A DNA stretch of 64,000 nucleotides from Flavobacterium psychrolimnae (GTDB taxonomy: Bacteria; Bacteroidota; Bacteroidia; Flavobacteriales; Flavobacteriaceae). Positions 54,514 through 63,974 of the stretch are shown here, in pieces. The position numbers and the translations under genes are program-made. How positions within the stretch are numbered: position 1 is the stretch's first letter; every line of letters starts with the position of its first letter. The stretch is taken from the NCBI RefSeq assembly GCF_003312425.1, contig NZ_QNUX01000003.1, positions 268,062 to 332,061 on the forward strand, written 5' to 3'. The notes beneath the pieces were generated by a model. It did not search any database and was not told the origin of the DNA. It worked only from the letters and a program-made list of their open reading frames with translations.

Positions 54514-56316
54514 TTAATTTTCGTTTGTTGCCTTGTAAAATTCGGTAATTTTTTTGGCTTTCGATACACCTATAACGTCCGAAATTTCTTTTTCTGTCGC
54601 TAATTTCAATCTTTTAACACTTTTAAAGTGCTGAATCAAAGTCAACATTGTTTTTTCTCCAATTCCGGGAATGCTTTCTATTGAAGAATTCAATGCCGCT
54701 TTACTCCTTTTATCCCGGTGATGCGTAATCCCAAAACGGTGTGCTTCGTTTCGCAATTGCTGTATAATTTTCAGAGTTTCTGATTTTTTATCCAAATACA
54801 ACGGAATAGAATCTCCGGGATAAAACAGCTCTTCCAGTCTTTTGGCAATCCCAATTATAGCAATTTTTCCTCGAAGCCCCAGTTCATCTATACTTTTCAA
54901 GGCTGATGATAATTGTCCTTTTCCACCGTCAATAATGATTAAATTCGGCAAGGGTTGATTTTCATCAAGCAATCGTTTGTATCTTCTATAAACCACTTCG
55001 GTCATCGAAGCAAAATCATCCGGTCCTTCGACTGTTTTTATATTAAAATGGCGGTAATCTTTTTTGCTGGGTTTCCCATCTTTAAAAACCACACAAGCTG
55101 CCACAGGATTTGTTCCTTGAATATTCGAGTTGTCAAAACATTCGATGTGTCTTGGCTCGACCGGCAATCGCAAATCTTTTTGCATTTGAGCCATAATTCG
55201 TTTCGTATGGCGATCAGGATCTACAATTTGCAATTGTTTGAGTTGTTCGATTCGGTAAAACTTAGCGTTTCGGATTGATAAATCCAAAATTTGCTTTTTG
55301 TCGCCTAGTTGCGGAACGGTGATTTTTATATTCTCTCCCAAGTCCACATGAAACGGAACAATAACTTCTCTAGACAGCAAATGAAAACGCTCTCGCAGTT
55401 CAATAATCGCCAATTCTAATAACTCTTCATCCGTTTCGTCGAGTTTCTTTTTGATTTCCATCGTATGAGAACGAATAATCGAGCCGTGAGAAATTTGCAG
55501 GAAATTCACATACGCAGCACTTTCATCGGAAACTATCGAAAACACATCAATATTGGTGATTTTTGGATTTACAATCGTAGAACGCGATTGGTAATTCTCT
55601 AAAATTTCAATTTTTTCTTTTATTTTTTGAGCTTCTTCAAAATGCATGTCAGCAGCTAAACTGGTCATAACACGCTTGAAATCTTTCATACTTTCCTTGA
55701 AATTTCCCTTCAGGATTTCGCGAATCGCATCAACTTGTTTTTGGTAATTTTCCAATGTTTCATGACCTTCACACGGACCCATGCAATTCCCAATATGATA
55801 TTCAAGACAAACTTTGAATTTCCCGCTTTCGATATTGCTTTTACTCAAATCATAGTTACAAGTTCGAAGTGGATACAACTCTTTGATCAGCTCTAAAATA
55901 GTACTTACGGTTTTGAAACTGGTATACGGTCCAAAATATTCCGACCCGTCTTTGACCATTCTGCGGGTTGCAAAAATGCGCGAAAAAGGTTCTTTCTTGA
56001 TACACAACCACGGATAACTTTTATCATCCCGCAACAATACGTTGTACCGCGGTTGCAAGGTTTTTATAAGGTTATTTTCTAATAGCAACGCATCGGTTTC
56101 GGTAGGAACCACAATATGTTTTATCATAACAATTTTCTTTACGAGCACATTAGTTTTGGCCGTATCGTGAATTTTATTGAAATAAGAAGAAACTCGCTTT
56201 TTAAGATTTTTGGCTTTGCCCACATACAAAATTTTCCCTTCTTTGTCGTAATATTGGTATACGCCGGGATTATCAGGTAAGGTTTGGATTTGTAGGGATA
56301 AAGCTGTTGGATTCAT
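54514..56316 (-). CDS. uvrC: Excinuclease ABC subunit C
   Basis: A 600-residue nucleotide-excision repair nuclease. The N-terminal GIY-YIG domain is NPGVYQYYDKEGKILYVGKA with KNLKKRVSSYF; the UVR motif lies near residue 205-240; the C-terminal RNase H-like half starts VEPRHIECFDNSNIQG and has PNLIIIDGGKGQLSSAL, and the double HhH motif SIPGIGEKTMLTLIQHFKSV, GVSKAKKITEFY. All are intact. It is 36 bases upstream of the patatin gene on the same strand. Confidence 0.96.
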   Translation of the reverse strand: MNPTALSLQIQTLPDNPGVYQYYDKEGKILYVGKAKNLKKRVSSYFNKIHDTAKTNVLVKKIVMIKHIVVPTETDALLLENNLIKTLQPRYNVLLRDDKSYPWLCIKKEPFSRIFATRRMVKDGSEYFGPYTSFKTVSTILELIKELYPLRTCNYDLSKSNIESGKFKVCLEYHIGNCMGPCEGHETLENYQKQVDAIREILKGNFKESMKDFKRVMTSLAADMHFEEAQKIKEKIEILENYQSRSTIVNPKITNIDVFSIVSDESAAYVNFLQISHGSIIRSHTMEIKKKLDETDEELLELAIIELRERFHLLSREVIVPFHVDLGENIKITVPQLGDKKQILDLSIRNAKFYRIEQLKQLQIVDPDRHTKRIMAQMQKDLRLPVEPRHIECFDNSNIQGTNPVAACVVFKDGKPSKKDYRHFNIKTVEGPDDFASMTEVVYRRYKRLLDENQPLPNLIIIDGGKGQLSSALKSIDELGLRGKIAIIGIAKRLEELFYPGDSIPLYLDKKSETLKIIQQLRNEAHRFGITHHRDKRSKAALNSSIESIPGIGEKTMLTLIQHFKSVKRLKLATEKEISDVIGVSKAKKITEFYKATNEN

Positions 56317-56443
56317 GTAACAAAGTTAATCTGTAAAATCCCGAAATACAAATCAATATTCTTGAAATCTTGCTGAGGAAAATTTTAACGGAATTTTAGT
56401 TTCTAATTCGTTATTATCCTTATTTTTATGCTTTCAAGAACCT

Positions 56444-57427
56444 ATGATGAAAATTAATACCACACCTATCGTTCTTTTTGGCGAAAGCATAAATCCAGGC
56501 GAAAGCAAAACTATCAATGTCGAAATTGCTAGACTGCACACCACTACAAAATTGAACATTCCTATTATCGTGCGACGCTCCAAGTTTGAAGGTTCCGTTG
56601 TTCTTTTCTCGGCAGGGATTCATGGCGACGAAATCAATGGAGTAGAAATCGTCCGACAGCTCATTTACAAAAAAATCAACAAGCCAAAAAGAGGAACAAT
56701 AATTTGTATTCCAATAATAAACGTATACGGATTTGTCAATAAATCCAGAGAATTCCCAGACGGTCGGGATTTAAATCGCGTTTTTCCCGGAAGTAAAACA
56801 GGTTCTTTGGCCAGCCGATTTGCGTTTCATATTTTAGCCGAAATTATGCCTTTGGTAGAATATGCTGTCGATTTTCATGCAGGTGGAGCCAGCCGTTTCA
56901 ACGCGCCACAAATCAGAATAGCACATAATAATGCTGATTTAAAAATTCTGGCGGATGTATTTAATGCACCTTTCACCTTATATTCCAGAAATATAATGGG
57001 ATCTTTCAGGAGTTCCAGCGAAAGAATGGACGTTAAAATGTTGCTTTTTGAAGGCGGAAAATCATTAGATATTAATAATGATATCGCCGAGGAAGGAATA
57101 AATGGAGCAAAGCGCCTACTTAAACATCTTGATATGCTTGATTTAAAACATACAGTGGTACAGCAAAAATCCAACACGATTTATATTGAAAAATCTGGCT
57201 GGATACGCGCCAAATGCTCCGGATTATTACATGATTACGACACTATTGGGAAATTTGTAAAAAAAGGAACTATACTTGCCACCATAACGGATCCGTATGG
57301 AAAATTTGAGCGGAAAGTAAAAGCGCCAAACGACGGTTATATCATCAATGCCAATCATTCCCCAATTGTCTATGAAGGTGATGCCATTTATCATTTGTCG
57401 AATGCTCTTGGAGAAGAAGGAGAATAA
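56444..57427 (+). CDS. Succinylglutamate desuccinylase/aspartoacylase family zinc hydrolase
   Basis: A 327-residue zinc carboxypeptidase-like hydrolase of the AstE/AspA family. It shows SAGIHGDEINGVEIVRQLI (zinc-binding His and Glu near 65-68), DLNRVFPG, YAVDFHAGGASRFNAPQIR (third His), and a C-terminal biotin-like domain (VKKGTILATITDPYGKFERKVKAP). The substrate in Bacteroidota is unknown. It has two adjacent ATG codons at 56444 and 56447; the first is used. It is divergent from uvrC and co-directional with the 5-FTHF cyclo-ligase gene 10 bases downstream. Confidence 0.88.
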   Translation: MMKINTTPIVLFGESINPGESKTINVEIARLHTTTKLNIPIIVRRSKFEGSVVLFSAGIHGDEINGVEIVRQLIYKKINKPKRGTIICIPIINVYGFVNKSREFPDGRDLNRVFPGSKTGSLASRFAFHILAEIMPLVEYAVDFHAGGASRFNAPQIRIAHNNADLKILADVFNAPFTLYSRNIMGSFRSSSERMDVKMLLFEGGKSLDINNDIAEEGINGAKRLLKHLDMLDLKHTVVQQKSNTIYIEKSGWIRAKCSGLLHDYDTIGKFVKKGTILATITDPYGKFERKVKAPNDGYIINANHSPIVYEGDAIYHLSNALGEEGE

Positions 57428-57437
57428 AATATTTAAA

Positions 57438-58001
57438 ATGAACAAAACTGCGTTACGACAAAAATACAAAGCCCTAAGAAATTCGTTTTCCGAAAATGAA
57501 GTGGAAGAAATGAGTTTGGCTGTAGCCAATAAAATACTTGCGATTCCGCTTTGGGATAAAACCTATTTCCATATTTTCCTTCCCATAACAGAACAAAAGG
57601 AAGTCAATACAGAATTTATTCTTCATTTATTATCCGGAAAAGACAAAGAAATTATTGTTCCCAAAGCTGATTTTGCAACGCGAAACATGACTCATTTCCT
57701 ATTGACGGACAACACTAAAATCAAGAAAAATGAATACAACATTCCGGAACCTGTAGATGGTATTGAAGTTCCATCAAACAAGATTGATGTAGTTTTTGTT
57801 CCGCTTTTGGCTTTCGATAAAAAAGGACATCGCGTGGGTTACGGAAAAGGATTTTATGATAAATTTTTATCGGAATGCAAACCGGATGTAATTAAAATTG
57901 GACTGTCTTTCTTCGAACCCGAAGAAATTATTGAAGATGTTTTTGAAGCCGATATACAATTGGATTATTGCGTGACTCCGAATGAGATTTATTCGTTCTA
58001 A
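57438..58001 (+). CDS. 5-formyltetrahydrofolate cyclo-ligase
   Basis: A 187-residue enzyme that reconverts 5-formyl-THF to 5,10-methenyl-THF with ATP. The signature GYGKGFYDKFLSECKPDVIKIGL near residue 135 and the N-terminal NKTALRQKYKALRNSF are typical. The frame extends to 57348 but that part lies inside the upstream gene in another frame, so ATG 57438 is chosen. It starts 10 bases after the AstE/AspA-type gene. Confidence 0.92.
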   Translation: MNKTALRQKYKALRNSFSENEVEEMSLAVANKILAIPLWDKTYFHIFLPITEQKEVNTEFILHLLSGKDKEIIVPKADFATRNMTHFLLTDNTKIKKNEYNIPEPVDGIEVPSNKIDVVFVPLLAFDKKGHRVGYGKGFYDKFLSECKPDVIKIGLSFFEPEEIIEDVFEADIQLDYCVTPNEIYSF

Positions 58002-58044
58002 TTTAGAATGCGTACTTTCGTAGCAGATACAATCCAAATAATTT

Positions 58045-58242
58045 ATGAGAACATTCAAAAATTCAAGATTTGCCGTAAGCGTTATGGTCATTCTATTTGC
58101 AGTTTCATTTTCAAACTGCAGCATTCAAACCGGAACCAGCAGATCAAGTTATAAAGCTAAAAAACTTCCTCCAGGACAAGCTAAAAAAATATATGGCGGA
58201 AAAAGTGCGAAACGATACGCACCCGGACATAACAAAAACTAA
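58045..58242 (+). CDS. Small lipoprotein-like protein with a conserved PPGQAKK tail
   Basis: A 65-residue protein: a signal peptide (FAVSVMVILFAVSFSNC) with a probable lipobox cysteine, then a basic tail PPGQAKKIYGGKSAKRYAP and GHNKN. This tail is a recurrent motif in short Bacteroidota proteins that are sometimes mislabelled as quinol oxidase subunit 4. Function is unknown. A strong terminator follows and it lies 43 bases after the cyclo-ligase gene. Confidence 0.78.
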   Translation: MRTFKNSRFAVSVMVILFAVSFSNCSIQTGTSRSSYKAKKLPPGQAKKIYGGKSAKRYAPGHNKN

Positions 58243-58248
58243 TTAAGT

Positions 58249-58286
58249 AAAAAGACCTGTTCAAATCATGAACAGGTCTTTTTGTT
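58249..58286. terminator. Bidirectional terminator between the small lipoprotein-like gene and lspA
   Basis: AAAAAGACCTGTTC and GAACAGGTCTTTTT form a 14-bp perfect stem with flanking runs. Confidence 0.85.
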
Positions 58287-58305
58287 TGTGCTAAAAACGC
58301 TGAAT

Positions 58306-58905
58306 CTAATTGTGATGAAATGCTTTTTTATTAAAGAAAATCAAGATTCCAACTCCGGTAGAAATCGCCATATCAGCAATGTTGAAAATTGCATTGAAAA
58401 AAGTAAATTCTTTTCCACCCCAAATAGGCAACCAACTCGGTAGATTTCCATGCCAAAAGGGAAAGTAAAACATATCTACTACTTTTCCGTGAAACCAAGT
58501 TCCATAAGGTTGATCTGAAAATAAAGTAGCTAATTGTTGTTGACTGTCGTCAAAAATAACACCGTAAAAAACAGAATCAATAATGTTCCCGAAAGCACCG
58601 GCTAAAATCAATGAAATAGCTACGATTAAATAATTAGAGCTGTGTTTTCTTTCCACAGAATCCCACAACCAATATCCAATTCCACCTACAGCCACCAATC
58701 TAAAAAGGGTTAGGAATAATTTTCCGTATTGACCAGGAATTTCAGTACCCCAAGCCATTCCTTCATTTTCGATAAAAAGAATTTTGAACCATTTGAATAC
58801 TTCAACTTCTTCGCCTAAAATAAAATTAGTTTTAATGTATATTTTGGAAACTTGATCAACAAGCAATAAGATAAAAATAAGGAGATACGCTTTTCGTAAT
58901 GACAT
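58306..58905 (-). CDS. lspA: Lipoprotein signal peptidase
   Basis: A 199-residue polytopic signal peptidase II that removes the signal from diacylglyceryl-prolipoproteins. Four membrane segments are visible, with the N-terminal FILLLVDQVSKIYIKTNF, the catalytic Asp in AGAFGNIIDSVFYGVIFDD (about 112) and the second in NAIFNIADMAISTGVGI (about 173). It is slightly longer than E. coli LspA (164). It follows the DksA-like gene on the same strand, with a terminator between the two. Confidence 0.94.
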   Translation of the reverse strand: MSLRKAYLLIFILLLVDQVSKIYIKTNFILGEEVEVFKWFKILFIENEGMAWGTEIPGQYGKLFLTLFRLVAVGGIGYWLWDSVERKHSSNYLIVAISLILAGAFGNIIDSVFYGVIFDDSQQQLATLFSDQPYGTWFHGKVVDMFYFPFWHGNLPSWLPIWGGKEFTFFNAIFNIADMAISTGVGILIFFNKKAFHHN

Positions 58906-58949
58906 TTTATAAATTTTAATGGCGCAAAAATAACAATTTAATCAAAAAA

Positions 58950-58969
58950 AACGCTCCATTAGGAGCGTT
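58950..58969 (-). terminator. Terminator after the DksA-like gene
   Basis: AACGCTCC and GGAGCGTT form an 8-bp stem with an ATTA loop, followed by T8 on the minus strand, about 22 bases past the stop. Confidence 0.75.
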
Positions 58970-58990
58970 AAAAATTACACAACAAGTAGT

Positions 58991-59371
58991 TTATCTTTGC
59001 AAATTTTTTGCCTCAATACTCATTGTTGCATGAGGAACGATTTTTAATCTTTCTTTCCCAATTAGTTTGCCTGTAACTTTACACACACCGTAAGTTTTAT
59101 TTTCTACACGGAAAAGTGCATTCTTTAAATCACGAATAAACTTTTCCTGACGAATAGCCAGTTGAGAATTCGCTTCTTTAGACATTGTTTCGCTTCCCTC
59201 TTCAAAGGCTTTAAAGGTAGGCGAAGTATCATCAGTTCCGTTATTCAAATCATTCATGTACGCACTTTTTATCAGATCTAAATCAGCTTGTGCTTTTTGA
59301 ATTTTGTTAAGGATTATCTCTTTGAACTCTGCTAAATCAGCGTCAGAGTATCTTGCAATTTCATCTACCAT
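58991..59371 (-). CDS. TraR/DksA-family regulator lacking most zinc-finger cysteines
   Basis: A 126-residue DksA/TraR-like protein. The N-terminal coiled-coil (ADLAEFKEIILNKIQKAQAD) carries the acidic NDLNNGTDDTSP tip region; the C-terminal finger reads YGVCKVTGKLIGKERL followed by VPHATMSIEAKNLQR, with only one of the usual four cysteines left. Members bind RNA polymerase's secondary channel in the stringent response. The gene is seven bases downstream of ileS, so the two are co-transcribed; this pairing is common in Bacteroidota. Confidence 0.9.
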   Translation of the reverse strand: MVDEIARYSDADLAEFKEIILNKIQKAQADLDLIKSAYMNDLNNGTDDTSPTFKAFEEGSETMSKEANSQLAIRQEKFIRDLKNALFRVENKTYGVCKVTGKLIGKERLKIVPHATMSIEAKNLQR

Positions 59372-59378
59372 TGTTGTA

Positions 59379-62300
59379 TTATTTTGAAATTAAAATCATT
59401 GTTTTTATGTCGTCAAATTCAATTTCTGTACCGTTTTCTAATTCATCTACAAAAACCAAATCACTGGTTAATGTTTCTGATTTTATGTACGCTTCATTTT
59501 CAAGAATCGCCTCTTCTAAAATTCCATTTCTCTTCAATTGAACTTTAATTTTATCAGTAACTTCAAATCCGGAATCTTTACGGATATTCTGGATTCTGTT
59601 TACTAATTCTCTGGCAATTCCTTCTTGTTTTAATGCTGGTGAAATTGTAATATCCAGCGCAACCGTTATTCCGTTTGAGTTCGCTACTAACCAACCCTCA
59701 ATATCTTGCGATGTAATTTCTACATCTTCTAAAGTTAAAATTACGTTATTTCCTGCAATAACAATACTAAGGCTTGCTTCCTTATCTAATTGAGCAATCT
59801 GCTCTTTCGAAAATCCTTGTATCTCTTTAGAAATCAATCCCATATCCTTTCCAAAACGGGGTCCGAGTGTCTTAAAATTAGGCTTAATTTGTTTCACCAA
59901 AACACCGGAAGCATCGTCCAAAAGTACGATTTCTTTCACGTTTACCTCTGCTTTTATAAGGTCAGAAACAGCTTCAATTTCAGCTCTTTGATTGTCGTCA
60001 AGTACCGGAATCATTACCTTTTGCAACGGTTGGCGTACCTTTATCATTTCCTTTTTTCGGAGTGATAAAACCAATGATGAAATGGTTTGTGCTTTCTGCA
60101 TTTTGCTCTCTAACATTTTATTAACATAGTTTTCAACCGAAATTGGAAACTCCGCCAAATGTACACTGTCATATTTTTCCGACTGTGTTGCTAAAGTTAA
60201 ATCTCTGTAAAGTTTGTCCATAAAGAACGGAGCGATAGGCGCACCCAGTTTACTTATGGTCAACAAACAGGTATATAAAGTTTGATAAGCAGCGATTTTG
60301 TCCTGCGCATATTCCCCTTTCCAGAAGCGTCTTCTGCACAAACGAACGTACCAGTTACTTAAGTTTTCCTGTACAAATTCAGAGATTGCACGAGCTGCTT
60401 TCGTTGGTTCATAATCCGCATAGAAACCGTCCACTTCTTTGATCAAAGTGTTCAGTTCTGACATGATCCATTGATCAATTTCCGGTCTTTCATTTAAAGG
60501 AATCTCCGCTTCTTCAAATTTGAAACCATCAATATTGGCATACAAACTAAAAAACGAATACGTATTGTATAAAGTTCCAAAGAATTTACGGCGAACCTCA
60601 GCAATTCCTTCTAAGTCAAATTTCAAGTTGTCCCAAGGATTCGCATTCGATATCATGTACCAACGCGTCGCATCTGGACCGTATTCTTTTAATGTTTCGA
60701 AAGGATCTGCGGCATTCCCTAAACGTTTGGACATTTTTTGCCCGTTTTTGTCTAAAACCAATCCGTTTGAAACTACATTTTTGTACGCAACTTTATCAAA
60801 AACTAATGTTCCTATGGCGTGCAACGTATAAAACCATCCACGAGTTTGATCTACTCCTTCTGCAATAAAGTCAGCAGGGAAATCTTTGTTTTGATCTATT
60901 TTATCTTTGTTTTCAAAAGGATAATGCCACTGCGCATAAGGCATAGAACCGGAATCAAACCAAACATCAATCAAGTCCGATTCACGCGTCATTGCTTTTC
61001 CAGAAGCAGAAACCAAAGTGATTTCATCGACTACATTTTTATGTAAATCAACTAAATCGTAATTTGATTCTGCCATATTTCCAATTTCAAAACCTTTAAA
61101 AGGATTTTCTTTTTGGAAACCTGCAGCGATAGATTTTTCAATTTCGTTGTATAATTCTTCTACAGAACCAATTAATATTTCTTCTTGTTTGTCTTCAGTT
61201 CTCCATATTGGCAATGGAATTCCCCAGAATCTTGAACGAGATAAATTCCAGTCATTGGCATTTTTCAACCAATTTCCAAAACGTCCTTCTCCAGTTGCTT
61301 TTGGCTTCCAGTTGATGGTTTCGTTCAAGTCAAACATTCTATCTTTGACTTCAGAAATTTTTATAAACCAAGAATCCAAAGGATAATATAAAATAGGCTT
61401 GTCTGTTCTCCAGCAATGTGGATAACTGTGGACATATTTCTCTACTTTAAATGCTCTGTTTTCTTCTTTTAATCGGATGGCAATTTCAACGTCTACAGAA
61501 CGTTCTGGCGCTTCACCTTCGTTATAATATTCGTTTTTTACATATTTACCGGCATATTCCCCAACGTGCGAAGTGAATTTTCCTTGTAAATCTACTAACG
61601 GAACCGGAGTTCCATTTTCGTCAAGAACCAACATCGGTGGAACTTCAGGCGTAGCTTCTTTCGCTACTTTTGCATCATCAGCACCAAAAGTAGGCGATGT
61701 ATGTACAATTCCTGTTCCGTCTTCGGTAGTTACAAAATCCCCTGAAATTACTCTGAAAGCATTTTCCGCATTTTGATATGGAAGAACCAAAGGCATTAAT
61801 TGTTCGTAACGAATATCAACCAAATCAGCTCCTTTGCATTCCGCCAAAACCTGATATGGGATTTTCTTGTCGCCTTCTTTGAAATTTTCAAAATCAGCAG
61901 GCTCATTACTTTCAAAGAACCCTTTCCCGAATTGTTTTCCAACTAAATTCTTAGCCAAAATCAATGTTGCTGGGCGAAATGTATATTGATTGAATGTTTT
62001 TACTAAAGCATATTCAATTTTTGGACCTACAGTCAAAGCCGTATTACTTGGCAATGTCCAAGGCGTTGTTGTCCAAGCTAGGATAAAGATTTCGTCTAAA
62101 TCCAACGCTTCTAACTTATAATGAAGTAAATTATTAGAACTGATGTAATCGTAAAACTTAGAGAACAACAATTCTTTGTGCGCGTCAATCACTTTAAATT
62201 GTGCCACAACTGTAGTATCTGTTACATCACGGTAACTTCCCGGCTGGTTCACTTCGTGAGAAGATAAACCTGTTCCTGCTTTTGGAGAATACGGCTGAAT

Positions 62301-62837
62301 GGTGTAGCCTTTGTACATCAAATCCTTGTTGTAGATTTGTTTCAAAATCCACCAAACCGTTTCCATATATTTGGATTTGTAGGTCACATACGGATCTTCC
62401 ATATCGACCCAATAACCCATTTTTTCAGTCAAATCATTCCATACATCCGTATAACGCATCACGGTTTTTTTACACGCTTCGTTATATTCTTCGATGGAAA
62501 TGGTCTTTCCAATATCTTCTTTGGTGATTCCCAATTCTTTTTCGGTACCTAATTCCACAGGCAAACCGTGGGTATCCCAGCCCGCTTTACGCTTCACTTG
62601 GAAACCTTTTTGAGTTTTATATCTGCAAAAAATATCTTTAATGGCACGCGCCATTACGTGGTGAATTCCTGGTAATCCATTAGCCGAAGGCGGCCCTTCA
62701 AAAAACACGAATGGTGGATTTCCTTCACGAGTGGTTACGCTTTTCTCGAATATAGTTTCTTTCTTCCAAAAAGCAAGTACTTCTGACGCCACTGTTGGCA
62801 AGTCAAGTCCTTTGTATTCAGTAAATTTTGTGCTCAT
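59379..62837 (-). CDS. ileS: Isoleucine--tRNA ligase
   Basis: A 1152-residue class I synthetase that charges tRNA-Ile. The HIGH-type motif is GPPSANGLPGIHHVMARAIK near residue 50, the KMSKS-type motif is DKNGQKMSKRLGN near 700, and the editing (CP1) domain is present (LPSNTALTVGPKIEYALVK, FGADDAKVAKEA). The C-terminal anticodon-binding and Zn-less tail end EIEFDDIKTMILISK. The length suits the eukaryote-like long form common in this phylum. It heads the ileS-dksA-like unit; a weak -7 box (TACTTTCG) is seen about 30 bases before the ATG. Confidence 0.97.
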   Translation of the reverse strand: MSTKFTEYKGLDLPTVASEVLAFWKKETIFEKSVTTREGNPPFVFFEGPPSANGLPGIHHVMARAIKDIFCRYKTQKGFQVKRKAGWDTHGLPVELGTEKELGITKEDIGKTISIEEYNEACKKTVMRYTDVWNDLTEKMGYWVDMEDPYVTYKSKYMETVWWILKQIYNKDLMYKGYTIQPYSPKAGTGLSSHEVNQPGSYRDVTDTTVVAQFKVIDAHKELLFSKFYDYISSNNLLHYKLEALDLDEIFILAWTTTPWTLPSNTALTVGPKIEYALVKTFNQYTFRPATLILAKNLVGKQFGKGFFESNEPADFENFKEGDKKIPYQVLAECKGADLVDIRYEQLMPLVLPYQNAENAFRVISGDFVTTEDGTGIVHTSPTFGADDAKVAKEATPEVPPMLVLDENGTPVPLVDLQGKFTSHVGEYAGKYVKNEYYNEGEAPERSVDVEIAIRLKEENRAFKVEKYVHSYPHCWRTDKPILYYPLDSWFIKISEVKDRMFDLNETINWKPKATGEGRFGNWLKNANDWNLSRSRFWGIPLPIWRTEDKQEEILIGSVEELYNEIEKSIAAGFQKENPFKGFEIGNMAESNYDLVDLHKNVVDEITLVSASGKAMTRESDLIDVWFDSGSMPYAQWHYPFENKDKIDQNKDFPADFIAEGVDQTRGWFYTLHAIGTLVFDKVAYKNVVSNGLVLDKNGQKMSKRLGNAADPFETLKEYGPDATRWYMISNANPWDNLKFDLEGIAEVRRKFFGTLYNTYSFFSLYANIDGFKFEEAEIPLNERPEIDQWIMSELNTLIKEVDGFYADYEPTKAARAISEFVQENLSNWYVRLCRRRFWKGEYAQDKIAAYQTLYTCLLTISKLGAPIAPFFMDKLYRDLTLATQSEKYDSVHLAEFPISVENYVNKMLESKMQKAQTISSLVLSLRKKEMIKVRQPLQKVMIPVLDDNQRAEIEAVSDLIKAEVNVKEIVLLDDASGVLVKQIKPNFKTLGPRFGKDMGLISKEIQGFSKEQIAQLDKEASLSIVIAGNNVILTLEDVEITSQDIEGWLVANSNGITVALDITISPALKQEGIARELVNRIQNIRKDSGFEVTDKIKVQLKRNGILEEAILENEAYIKSETLTSDLVFVDELENGTEIEFDDIKTMILISK

Positions 62838-63191
62838 TTTATCCTTTTCTTTAATCGAAATGCGAAAGTAGTAAATTAAAGTTGAAAGTTGAAAGTCGTA
62901 GGTCGAAAGTTACGCTTTAAGCCAAAATCGATTTACTTGCATTTTGTCAAAGAGATAAAAATACTTTTACTCATCTGCTTCTAATTCAAAAAAAATTATT
63001 TACTGGTTTCCCAAACAATTTTGATAATTTCAGAGCTAAAATGAAATCACGAGTGCGCTCGATTTTATAAATTTGATAAAACTTGTGGGCACGGGATTAT
63101 AAATACAAGCTAGCGGATATCGTTCTAGTATTATTTTGCTGCGGAGAACGCAATGAAATTGTAGCTGTTAGCTGTTCTTTGTTTTTTTGAA
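62838..63191. other. 354-base intergenic region with cassette-like palindromes
   Basis: It has a GTTGAAA-type short tandem run near 62880, then CGTTCT (63121) and AGAACG (63145) as an inverted repeat around GCTGCGG, and GTAGCTGTTAGCTGTTC near 63161-63177. No gene is seen. Confidence 0.45.
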
Positions 63192-63722
63192 TTAGTTTTT
63201 TTCTAACTCTATTTTCAGTAGCTTTTTTAGCGTGTTTAAGTCAATTTCATTACTGTTTCCAATTTCTACGAAATATTTTGTTTGCCAATTTTGAGTTTTT
63301 TGTGCTTGTTTATTTTCTGTTACGCTCCAATTTGGGTAAACTCTAATTCCACGTTTTCCTTTCCCTTTTTGGCTTGTCAAAATTCTATTTTCGCTCAAAA
63401 CTGTTTTGGTGAAAATGAAAACTCCAAACCTTTCTGCTTGACGCGTAGCAATTAAGTAAAATTCAAATTCATCGTCAACATTATACGGTTCCGTTATACC
63501 CTTTTCATTTCGTTTCCAAATTGATACAAATTGCCCCGTTTTAGTTGGCGTGATTTTCGCCATTCTGAATTTTACTTTTTGTTTGTTTAGTTCAAAATTA
63601 TGAGCAAAATACTCTTGACTTTCTTTTTCAATTTCTAGGCCTTCAAGTTCTATTCCGCAAACTTTAAATATGGAATTATTTAAAATTTGTATTTCAGAAA
63701 ACATGTTACTGGAATTTGTCAA
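63192..63722 (-). CDS. MepB family protein
   Basis: A 176-residue protein that resembles MepB, named for its place in the staphylococcal mepRAB locus but of unknown function. Typical parts are NFELNKQKVKFRMAKITPTK, GQFVSIWKRNEKGITEPYNV, FEFYLIATRQAERFGVFIF, and the basic KGKGKRGIRVYPNWSV. No mepR or mepA gene is nearby. It stands alone, with imperfect repeats at 63121-63180 and 63781-63925, which suggests an accessory cassette rather than a core gene. Confidence 0.82.
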   Translation of the reverse strand: MTNSSNMFSEIQILNNSIFKVCGIELEGLEIEKESQEYFAHNFELNKQKVKFRMAKITPTKTGQFVSIWKRNEKGITEPYNVDDEFEFYLIATRQAERFGVFIFTKTVLSENRILTSQKGKGKRGIRVYPNWSVTENKQAQKTQNWQTKYFVEIGNSNEIDLNTLKKLLKIELEKN

Positions 63723-63780
63723 TTTTGGTACAATTGATTTTCTTTCCAGTTTTATTTTTTAAGTGGTGAGGCAATGAAAG

Positions 63781-63925
63781 GTAACGTTCCGGCGCTTGGC
63801 GAGGTTGCGAACTTCGGAACCGATTATTTTCTATCAAAGATAAAATTTCTTGCGGAAGATAAACGTCCGGCGTGCAAAAGATTCGCAATTTTGCAAAACC
63901 ACGGTTGAACTAAACCTTCGGTAGC
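63781..63925 (-). repeat. Cassette-like imperfect repeats upstream of mepB
   Basis: GTTCCG (63786) and CGGAAC (63815) are inverted repeats around GGCGCTTGGCGAGGTTGCG. The words ACGTTCCGGCG and ACGTCCGGCG recur near 63784 and 63869, each followed about 15 bases later by TTGCGAA or TTCGCAA. This layout is like the folded recombination sites of gene cassettes, but no integrase is seen. Confidence 0.45.
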
Positions 63926-63942
63926 ACCATTGTTGATTTTGA

Positions 63943-63959
63943 TTATCTTACGAAGATAA
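63943..63959. promoter_or_regulatory. Possible operator: 7-bp palindrome with 3-base spacer
   Basis: TTATCTT-acg-AAGATAA lies 15 bases before the ATG at 63975. It could be a regulator site or a small hairpin. Confidence 0.35.
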
Positions 63960-63974
63960 CTAAAATAGAATATT

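Noticed and set aside
63706..63888. 60-residue minus-strand frame upstream of mepB
   Set aside because: It runs through the imperfect palindromes and overlaps the mepB start; the sequence looks like translated repeat rather than a protein.
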